Assembly (NCBI GenBank): GCA_032718475.1
Contig: JAUCBJ010002698.1
Span: 1 to 64,000, forward strand
Reading direction: 5' to 3'
Length of the DNA stretch: 64,000 nt
From: Nemertoderma westbladi
Taxonomy: Eukaryota; Xenacoelomorpha; Nemertodermatida; Nemertodermatidae
Position 1 is the first letter of the stretch; each line of letters starts with the position of its first letter. Below are positions 54,940 to 64,000 of this stretch, in pieces. The notes beneath the pieces are model-generated. The model did not search any database. It was given only the letters and a program-made list of their open reading frames with translations, and had not been told where the DNA came from. The position numbers and the translations under genes were made by a program.

Positions 54940-57178
54940 AGGTAGGACTACATGAAGCTATGGACCTTTCAATACCCTAATGGAACCAAAGCACAACTGG
55001 ATTACATCCTTATAAACAAAAAGTGGAGAAATAGCATGATCAACTGCGAGGCATACAGCTCGTTCAACCTAATTGGTTCGGACCACAGAATTGTGACTGC
55101 AGAGATCAGACTCAGTTTGAGAGCCAGCAAACCCAGGACAAGCAAGCAAATCAACTATGACTGGGAGAAACTCAGAACTGACAATGCTGTAAAGCATTGT
55201 TCAAAACCGCTTTGAAGCACTTCAGTCAATGGATGAAGATCAATCCACCGATTCAATATACCAGAATATAATAACAGCCCACAAGGAATCAGCTAAGAGG
55301 CATATCCCCCAGAAACCTAAACGAAAACAGTATGTGCCATGGCAAAACTCTGAGGTTATTTGTAAGAGAGAAGATCTTAAGATAGCCTACAAAGTTAAAA
55401 CCGAACAACCAACAACCAAAAACATTAACAAGGTTGAGAAAGCTAAGGACGATCTTAAATTGGCCTACAACATCAGCCAGGAAAAGTACATACAGGATAA
55501 AACTGAAGCAATTACAACTGCTCACATACAGCAACAATCAAGACTTACCTGGCAAACTGTAAATGAAGTATCTGGTCGGAAAAGTTGTGCAAAGGGGCGC
55601 CTCAAAGCCGATAGTCCTGAAGAACGTGTTGGGAAGTGGAAAAATCACTTCAGCAACTTGCTTGGGCAGCCACCAAACATCGAGGTCAGCCCTACAAGGA
55701 AAATATATGACAAGACACTACCTATAGAAACAGGGGACTTCACACCTGCCGAACTCCAAAGAAGCATTAAAAGCATGTCCAATAATAAAGCGAGTGGATT
55801 AGATGAAATCCCAGCAGAGGTATGGAAAACCGGAGTGCTAAATAGACCATTATTGAATGTTTGCAACCGGATGTTAAAAGGGGAAAAGCCACCACCAATT
55901 TGGACTAAAGGTCAACTAAAGCCTCTCCCCAAGAAAGGAGACCTCGGCATACCAACAAACTATCGTGGGATCTGTCTGCTTGTGGTAGCTGCCAAAATAT
56001 ACAATAAAATGATTCAATATAGGATTAGGCCTCACATAGAGAAACTACTGCGTAAGAGCCAAAACGGATTTCGACCAAGTAGATTAACAATAGCTCAGAT
56101 ACTTGCACTACGGAGACTGATTGAAGGAATTAAGTCAAAGAATCTCCCCACAGTCATGACTTTTGTGGACTTCAAGAAGGCATTCGACTCCATCCATAGA
56201 GGTAAAATGCTTGAAATCCTAAGAGCTTATGGAATACCAGAAGTAATTGTTGCTGGCATTGGATTGTTATATTGTGACACAGAAGCGCAGATACTCTCAC
56301 CAGATGGTGAAACTGAGTTTTTCTCAATCCTGGCTGGCGTACTGCAAGGTGACACATTAGCACCATTACTATTTGTAATTGTGCTGGATTACGCAATGAG
56401 GACGGCCACAAAGGGTGAAGATCTGGGATTCACACTTCAAGAATGCAGAAGTAGTAGATATCCGGCAACTACAGTCACAGACACCGACTTTGCGGATGAC
56501 ATCGCCCTGCTCTCTAATACGCTAGCAGATGCACAGCTTCTACTAAATAAAGTGGAGAGGGCTGCTAAGGAGGTTGGATTGCATATAAATGCTACCAAGA
56601 GCGAATTCATGACCTTTAATGTTGATGGAAACTTGACAACCATTGATAATAATCAACTAAGGAAGGTCGATGACTTCCAGTACCTTGGATCATGGATAGA
56701 GAGTAGCAAAAAGGACATAGAAGTTAGGAAAGCAAAGGCTTGGGTAGCTCTATCAAAAATGGATACCATCTGGAAATCAGATCTCTCCAGGCACCTGAAG
56801 ACTAAGTTCCTTCGAGCCACAGTGGAAAGTGTATTTTTATACGGGGGTGACTACTAAGGGCAGCCCTAAACATCAGCTGGTGACAACACATGACAAACGC
56901 CAAACTTTATGGTACAATACCACCTGTATCAACCACCCTCCGTGAACGCAGATTAAGATTCAGTGGGCACTGCTGGCGAAGTAAAGACGAGATCATACCG
57001 GATCTACTTCTGGCAACCAACTCATGGAAAGCGTAGTCATGGACGACCTGCCATAACATATATAGATTAACTTGAAAAGGATACTGAACTTGGGAGAAAC
57101 GAAATTGCGACAACTATGGAGAATCGGGAAGCCTGGAAGGATCTCATTTCCACTGTCCGAGTTCGTTCGGACTACATA
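54940..57178 (+). mobile_element. Second LINE family (LINE-D), 5' truncated, related to the RTE-like LINE
   Basis: It starts in the endonuclease end (PNGTKAQLDYILINKKWRNS, GSDHRIVTAEIRLSLRA). The RT follows at 55229-56857: NNKASGLDEIPAEVWKTG, LKPLPKKGDLGIPTNYRGIC, TFVDFKKAFDSIHRGKML (first catalytic Asp), GVLQGDTLAPLLFVIVLDYA and DFADDIALLSNTL (catalytic pair, 56490). Frames shift at about 55214 and 56857, after which the C-terminus is still legible (LYGTIPPVSTTLRERRLRFS, SGHCWRSKDE, near 56910-57010). It is a different family from copies 1-5 but the same clade by motif style. Confidence 0.88.
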
Positions 57179-57315
57179 CTGTATAAAATGGATAAATTCA
57201 AAAATATGGGCGTTTTGCTTTCCTTATCTAAATATCATTGCGCGTCTTTATGGCTTATCTAATAATTATACTGTATGACGGCTAATATAGGTACACAGTG
57301 CCATATATCGTAACA

Positions 57316-59265
57316 GTACATGTCTACTATGATGGGATAGATGAGCTTTAAACACTCAGGTATTTTAAAGACCTCAGGAGGAACACCATCTACTCCACTG
57401 GCACGATTGGTCTTAATGCTCTTTGCAGCAGCCTTCACTTCTGCAAAGGAGATATCGCCAATGGCAACATCTGGGAGTACAGACTCAGACACTTTTACTT
57501 CTATAAAGGTATCAGGCAATACCCTGTCATTATTGAGGAGCTTTTCAAAGTGGGCCTTCCAACCATTAAGGCGATCGGCTGGTGATTCAGCCTTAACCTT
57601 GGTGGTTGGTTGGCTTTTCCACCCAGTAAGCAAGTTTATCGATTTCCATGCCTGGGATGATTGCCTGCTGTCGTCAGCATCATTGATGGCATCAACCTGT
57701 TGGTTTATTAGCTCCTGTAGATTAACAGAGTACTGCCTGTTCAGGGACCTAGATGCAGCCTTAACTGCATTCTTGGCTGCTGTAGTCTGTTTGAGTCGGG
57801 ACTCTTTCTGCGCCTTATATAGGTCATTTCGGCACTTCTGGATTTTGTTGTCAGTCCAGGGGGCCCTTTTCCTGTTTCGAGGGTATACATGAACTGTTTT
57901 TGCAGCTGCTAACTTAACTGCTTCTGTGAAGGCAGTATAGCCCTCACAGTGATCTGCCGCCTCAGAGGCAAGAACCTCATACCTGTTTCTCAGCTGTAGA
58001 GTGAAGCTGGAACTCACACTTGGCTGTTGCAACAGAGAGGACCAGTCATGCCGCGGCAAGGCAGATTTCATTGTTCTGCTAGCACGCAGACTAAGTCTTA
58101 ACTTGGCCACAATAAGGCGGTGATCACTGGAGAAGGGTCGAAGTGTAAATGCATTACAGTCTTGTATAGAGCTCCTGTACTTCCTACGAAACAGAATATG
58201 GTCTATCTGGGATGTGTGACCACTGGGTCCACTATGAGTCCATAGCTTTCCAGTTCGCTTCTTGAACTGGGTTCCAGCCGAAAACAATCCATTTCCAGAG
58301 ATAAAATCCTGAAGATGGACGGCGAGGGCGAGTCGCCAACCGCCCCCCATGTCCTTAATCAGAACCTCATCAGTCTGTCCAGTCTGTATTCGGTGCTCTT
58401 GAACACCCACTGCGCTAAGAGAAAGCTTAACTGCCAAGGCAGTCAGCTCACCTTGTCGCATTGGGGACCCGAGTGTTAGGGTAGTAGTCTAGTGACTTGC
58501 CTCAGATTCACTAATGGCTTTGTTGGTCGAGGTGGAACATGAGAGTAGCCCCCAACTCCAGAATCCCTCTCCCCCTCACAATCTGGCCTCCCTAGTGACC
58601 CGGGGTTTGGGCCAGAAAGGTCATCAGGAAAGGGACTCAAAGAATTGTTGGCTTCTCTCTATCCAGTAGGGGGTGAGACAAGCAGCCGGTCAGGAGATAA
58701 CTGATGCCTGTGAGGCCGATTGTGTCCGGTAATTCCACTGGCCTCTAGTGGCTGGACCTCCGCATTACTAATGTAATCCATAGTGGGGGGTTGGGGGGTG
58801 CTTTTTTGCCGAGTCAGCTCTCGGGGCAAATACCACATCCTGGTTTGCCGTTCCACAGGGTGGGTGTCGCAGTGGAGTCAGATATGAGGCCCATCACCCA
58901 TATCTACTCTGGCGCACGTGACCCACCATTGGCTGTGCACCTCATCTGCTGGGTCATGCCCTGTACCCCTGCTGCCAGGTGCAGGTCGCAGTGAAGTGCA
59001 CTCAGATTGAACATGAGAACACTCTACTCCTGACCAGCCATTGGTAGATCACCATCTGCCCGGCCAGGCCATATACCCCTGCAACCAAGTATATGGGTCC
59101 TTAATCCAGGACCAACGGCGTCCTTATCCCAGAACGAAGGGGGTCCTAGTTACAGGACCAGATTTGCCCTAGTAAGAGGGTCTATGCAGCTACAGGTGGC
59201 ACCTCCTTTATGCTGCATGGAGGTGGCAAGTTATCTTGATCAATGACCTAGAATACCTGACCTGA
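57316..59265 (-). mobile_element. RTE-like LINE copy 3: leader, endonuclease and linker, lacking RT
   Basis: It carries the 5' leader (58857-59265, shared with copy 4), the protein start MDYISNAEVQPLEASGITGH (58781), a stop at 58659 and a deletion near 58488. The main frame at 58461-57316 reads LSAVGVQEHRIQTGQTDEVL (endonuclease Glu), WTHSGPSGHTSQIDHILFRR, LRPFSSDHRLIVAKLRLS and the linker to LKLIYPIIVDMY. It stops at 57316, exactly where the RT of copy 1 begins (28-bp overlap). A 5' end with no 3' end is unusual for a LINE. Confidence 0.88.
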
Positions 59266-59274
59266 ACTTAAATT

Positions 59275-59424
59275 GATAATCGGCAACTTGTTAGAGGTGA
59301 TGCATTGCGTTATGAAATTCCAAAATTTCAAGAAATAATTTAAATGAAATTAATTTACTGACTAATATGGTGGAAAGAAGAAATACGATTATTTCATTTT
59401 CCAATAAAAACATGCTGCTTATTG
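59275..59424 (+). repeat. 150-bp repeat X, copy 2, used as insertion site by the gypsy element
   Basis: Near-identical to 27377-27526. The gypsy 5' LTR begins inside its last bases (TTAT followed by TGTAGTAACAGG at 59423). Confidence 0.9.
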
Positions 59425-59574
59425 TAGTAACAGGACTTAATAGGCGGGAGATTCAAACTGATTTATCCTATCTTTTGTATCTACAGAACTATATATAATA
59501 TATATAATAATCCTATAACTGTTATAATGATTGTAATATATATCTGATATCGAACAGACGTTATTATTATATCA
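59423..59574 (+). repeat. 5' LTR of the Ty3/gypsy element
   Basis: It starts TGTAGTAACAGGACTTAA and ends GTTATTATTATATCA just before the primer-binding site, giving a short LTR of about 152 bp with TG...CA ends. The left limit is supported because the flanking repeat X departs from its other copy at this point. The 3' LTR lies beyond the window. Confidence 0.75.
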
Positions 59575-59576
59575 CG

Positions 59577-59594
59577 TGGTGTCAGAAGTGGGAT
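59577..59594 (+). promoter_or_regulatory. Primer-binding site of the gypsy element
   Basis: TGGTGTCAGAAGTGGGAT starts two bases after the LTR, the usual place for the tRNA primer of minus-strand synthesis. It is a common animal gypsy PBS. I do not assign the tRNA. Confidence 0.75.
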
Positions 59595-59623
59595 CTACTG
59601 TTTAAAAAAAAAGCGGAAGAAAT

Positions 59624-62600
59624 ATGTCCGCTAGTGGAATCAAACAACTCGTGAAAACTCGAGGAGTATACCGGACCCAGATAACGAGAATAGGGAATAA
59701 ACTGAGAATTCTCCTTAATGATCCGAACACATCAGTTCAGGCATTACAAAATCTGCAGGGGACTTTAAGTGACTGGTCGCGGAAGGAAGATGAAGCATCC
59801 GTATCTATCCAAACATTGTTGGATGAAGGAACACCAGAACTTGAAGAAGAAATTGATACTTCCAATCACCGAATGGATGAACGTGAAAATCTATTCAGTT
59901 CAGTTTATGAGGGGATTGCCTGCCGGATGAAGTTGGAAGAGATAAGTGGAGCAACGGATGTTAAACGCGATAAATCGAAATGTACCGGTACCCCTATGAA
60001 GGCTGAAAAAATCCCTGCACCAGAAAAATTATCAGTAGACCATACATACAAGGAATTTGTAACATGGCGTGAGAAATGGTCGGATTACTCCCGGCTGAGT
60101 GGCATAGCAACAAAATGTGAAGACGACCAAAAGGCTTATTTCCGGGCTGTCTGTTCATCAGATTTTATTATTAGAATCGAACATGTACTTGGTATTAAAT
60201 CCAATTCTACACATTTTCTTGAGTTTATCTTAGATAAAATAGAGGCGCATCTAAAAGAAGAACGGAATGTGTTGCTGGCACGACATAGTGTAGTGAGAAT
60301 GTGTAAATCAGAAAAAGAAACATTTGACCAATATTGGATTCGGCTCAGAGAAAAAGCAATAGATGCAGATCTCCAGGAAATGACAATTGATGACTGGCAC
60401 ATAACATTGATTGTCCTGCAACACGATGATAATGAAATCAGAGAAGAAATAATGTCAAAAAAACCCGCCTTAAGCCTAACTGAAACACTAGAATTCTGTA
60501 GACTTAAAGAAGCAGCGAAAATAAAAAATAAGGCAATTACGAGTATTTCAGAATCGCAAATAAATGCAGTCAGCCGTGGTGGACGTTGGAATGGTTCACA
60601 TGGCCGTCCATTTCATGCACCATTTCGCCAGGGGGGGCGTTCTAGCTCACGTGAGAGTCCCAGAAATAAAGAATGTTGGTATTGTGGCAGAGACTTCCCT
60701 CATACCACCATGAAATGTGAAGCTGTTAACCATATCTGTTCTATTTGTCAGAGAAGAGGTCATCTAGAGTTAAAATGTTGGAAGAGCGATTCCAGAAGAA
60801 ATTTTACCAGCAATGCAGTATTTATTGATTCTTTAAACCTAAGGTTAGTAAGTAGTAGCTCAACACAAAGTAAATTAGTTGTGAGATTACTTGATGACGA
60901 AGGTTTTTGTGGTGATGTACATGCTATTGCTGATACAGGTGCTGAAGCAACTGTTGGAGGAATGCGTCTTGCTACAGACCTATGTATAGAGGACAAAAGT
61001 TCTAGCACAGGGAATATCCTTAGGGGTATTAATGGACATAAACTGGTAGTTAGCTTTGTATGTTCTCTGACAATACAGTTAGAACAGAATGGTCGGGAAG
61101 TAAAAGAAAACATATATTTTTCACCTGATATCCCAGATAAGAATCTTTATTTATCCTTAAACGCTTGTAAAGAACTTAATATTGTTCACGATGATTTCCC
61201 ACTGCCTCTACCACTTCCCTCTTTTGAAGAGTATCAACAAATATCTGTAGTACATGAGGCAGCTGTTAATGATGAAATAAAATGTTTTTATCCAAGAGAC
61301 CCAACTTTAGAACAAATAAAAACGATTGAAATGCAGCTAATTGAAGAATTCAAAGATGTTTTTGGGGAAAGTATCCTTAGTGCTGATAAATTAGATAAAA
61401 CCCTTCAAGAGATGAACTGTGAGCCCATGGTAATAGATCTTAAACCTGATGCTAAGCCGTTTGCTATATACAATGCAAGAAAAATTCCATTCGCATACCG
61501 CGAAGAGACTAAGAACCTCTTGGATAGTCTTGAAAAGTCTAAGGTCATAGAACAAGTAGTAAACCGACCAAAAGAATTGGCCCACCCAATAGTTATAGTC
61601 CCTAAGTCTAATGGCAAGCTCAGGTTGACAGTGGATTATACGCGATTAAATTCCGAGGTACAACGGGTTGTATATCCATTCCCAACTGCGCGAGATGCCA
61701 TTAATAATATAGACCCAAATTCAAAGTGGTTTACATCCTTGGATGCAGTAAATGGATACTTCCAAATGCCCCTCGCTGAAAATTCAAGGGACCTGACATG
61801 TTTCTTAACTTCTTGGGGTCGATATAGATTCCTTAGAAGTCCAATGGGCTTCATATCAACTGGTGATCATTATTGTCATCGGGGCGATCAAGCAATCGCT
61901 GGTATCTCCAGAGTAAACAAAGTAGTGGATGACATCCTTATAGATGATGATTCCTTTAGAGAACATATTCAGAGAGTAAGAACAGTTCTCATTCGTTGCA
62001 GGGAATTCGGAATTACTATCAGCCGAGAGAAATTCAAATTCGCAAAAGAAGAAATAAAATTTGTAGGTTTCGTCCTTAGAAAGGGAACAAATGAGGCAGA
62101 CCCTAAGAAACTAAGGGCAATTAGGGAATTCCCTCCCCCTCAAACTCGCAAAGACCTTCGTTCATTTATGGGGATGGCACAGCAGATAGCTTCATTTACA
62201 TCAAAGCTAAGTGATGCTTCAGCTCCACTGCGTGATAATCTTAAAACAAAGAATGAATTATCTTGGACTAAGTACCATAGTGATGCCTTTGAGGAAGTTA
62301 AACATATATTGTTGACCCCACCTGTGTTAGCCATGTATGATCCTTGTCTTAAGACAAGACTTGAAGTGGATGCATCCCGCAAAAACGGCTTGTGCTTTAA
62401 CTTACTTCAGAAACATGGAGATGTATATAAACTTGTAGACTGTGGATCACGTTTCTTATCTGATCCAGAGTCCCGTTGGCCAATGATAGAACTGGAAAGC
62501 CTCGCGATTTTCTGGGCAATTAGAAAGCTCCGGATATACCTGTCTGGTATAGAGTTCAATGTTGTTACGGATCACCGCCCTCTCATTCCAATTTATAATA

Positions 62601-64000
62601 GTCAATCTCTTAGTGATATAGAGAATGTCAAAGTACAAAGACACCGCATGGCATTACAAGATTATATATTTCAGTTGACATGGCTAAATGGTAAAGAAAA
62701 TTGCATTGCCGACTGTTTATCGCGTTCTCCTGTAGAAGATCATGAGCCTATAGATTGGGAAGTAGTATGTGCTGTTCAGGCTGTGACTAAAGTGGCTGTT
62801 ACCGAGTTCAACAGCAATGTTGATCATATAGAAACAGGATATAATGATATCCTGCTCCATGAAATCCGTGAAGCTGCAAGAAGAGATAATGATTATTAAA
62901 AACTTGTTCAAGCAGTGGCCAATGGAATTAATGATAATGAACAAGATAACTACTTTAGGTCTTTCAAAGGTATTAAAAATGAATTAACTCTGGATGATGA
63001 TATCATACTGTTTGGGAAGAGAATTGTAATCCCACATTCATTGCAAAAGAAAATACTAGATCGCCTACATGGGGCACACTTGGGTGAATCTAGGACCATC
63101 AATCGAGCACGGGAAACCATATATTGGCCATCCATAACTAATGAGATTCGCCAGCGTGTTCGTTCCTGTAAATTATGTCAAGAAAGACTGCCATCACATC
63201 AACGTGAAACATTAATTCAAGACAAGTTACCCTCCTTTCCTTTTAAAGTAGCTACAACAGACTTATTCGCATTGCATGGGAGGAAATATTTGATATATGT
63301 ATGCAGACTGACAGGTTATCCTTTTATTACTGACTGGGCCACAGACCCTAATACAGATAAAGTGAAAAGACAACTTTTAGAGTGGTTCGCAATCACTGGG
63401 ATTCCAAAGACTTTGCGATCAGATGGGGGGCCACAGTATTCATCCTTAGAATTTGCAAATTTTCTGGATCAGTATGGTGTAGAATGGCGTCCATCATCTC
63501 CTAAAAATCCCAGAAGCAATGGACATGCTGAAGCCATGGTTAAAGTTCTAAAGGGACTACTGGACAAAGTAGATGCAAAGCTTGAATCGATTGAGTTCCA
63601 GACGGCTCTGATGGAGTTGAGAAATACCCCTAACAACAGTAACATGAGTCCTGCTACCATGTTTCATGGCTATCACCAGCGAACCTTAATCCCAATACAC
63701 CCACTGGCTGTTCAGGCAGGGATTCCCCAAGAAGCTCGAAAGAGTTTAGAAGAACATGCAAAGAAACAAAAATTATATCATGATAAATACGCCCACGATC
63801 TCCCCATGTTTCTCTTGGGTGAACATGTTAGAATTCAAGACATGCGTTCAGGAAGATGGATCCGCCAGGGAATAATCTCAAAGGCATTTCCCAGACAGAG
63901 GAGATACAGAATAAACTTAAAGGATGGAGCTGTTCTGTGGAGAAACAGGAAGTTCATTCGTCTTGATTATGCTGTTAACGACACGGCTGTAGTCATAAAC
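59624..64000 (+). pseudogene. Ty3/gypsy Gag-Pol polyprotein, nearly intact, one stop, runs off right edge
   Basis: From the ATG at 59624 one frame stays open to the window edge (1,459 codons), except for a TAA at 62897-62899. Gag: helical N-terminus (residues 1-330), knuckles CWYCGRDFPHTTMKC and CSICQRRGHLELKC (about 350-385). Protease: AIADTGAEATV (about 434). RT: FTSLDAVNGYFQMPL and NKVVDDILIDD, with the catalytic Asp pair (about 767). RNase H: LEVDASRKNGLCF (914) and VVTDHRPLIP (981). After the stop comes integrase: zinc finger LHGAHLGESRT and CKLCQE (63067-63180), then TTDLF, LRSDGGPQYSS and HAEAMVKVLK carrying Asp, Asp and Glu (63256, 63420, 63528). Gag and Pol are fused without a frameshift. 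The stop may be a recent mutation or an error; otherwise this looks like a young, recently mobile copy. Confidence 0.9.

Overview
Eukaryotic, almost certainly metazoan, genomic DNA, probably from an aquatic invertebrate. The reasons are one host-type gene (the first coding exon of a LACTB2-like metallo-beta-lactamase fold RNase), tRNA-derived SINEs, CR1/L2-like and RTE-like LINEs, several BEL/Pao and one Ty3/gypsy retrotransposon, a THAP gene relic and very long microsatellites. There are no bacterial operons, rRNA genes or CRISPR arrays. The species cannot be fixed from this sequence. Coding outside LACTB2 is almost entirely mobile-element protein, mostly broken by stops and frameshifts.

Layout. 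1-654 (minus): 5' coding part of LACTB2, running off the left edge. 697-3810: two foldback elements with poly-C/poly-G tracts, the second carrying a tRNA-derived SINE. 3811-9495: a 5.7 kb element with 300-bp terminal inverted repeats (AG...CT ends, 5/6 target-site match). It holds a 3.4 kb (AATAC)n array, a RING-finger gene and a broken unknown gene. 9869-11389: a 1.5 kb (GGAA)n array. 11391-12861: an inverted-repeat region rich in TAGCTAGT. 12862-16614 (plus): BEL/Pao pol relic (BEL-A) with a SINE inside. 18073-20265 (plus): a broken gene of about 730 codons with no recognised family. 21519-29131: LINE pieces, including a CR1/L2-like element with an in-frame minisatellite between endonuclease and reverse transcriptase. 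29132-29919 (minus): a frameshifted THAP gene truncated by a LINE.

32443-48442 (minus) is an old BEL/Pao Gag-Pol (BEL-B) opened by three later insertions. These are a 5'-truncated RTE-like LINE (40501-42770, TSD CGTCC), a piece of a second BEL element (about 37876-39404), and a complete non-autonomous LTR retroelement (33116-37412, 547-bp LTRs, TSD GCCAT) whose only coding is a Gag-like protein with three zinc knuckles. A second, diverged member of that triple-knuckle family lies at 52450-53593. A 555-bp repeat occurs at both 30803-32430 (with a 1.07 kb insert) and 53688-54244.

54940-59265 holds two LINE copies end to end in opposite orientation. 59423-64000 (plus) is a young-looking Ty3/gypsy element with a 5' LTR, a primer-binding site and a Gag-Pol frame that stays open to the window edge except for one stop.

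How the parts work together: there is no host pathway here. The window is a stratigraphy of insertions next to one conserved gene. The least explained items are the Gag-only LTR family, the satellite-filled terminal-inverted-repeat element with its RING gene, and the unrecognised block at 18-20 kb.
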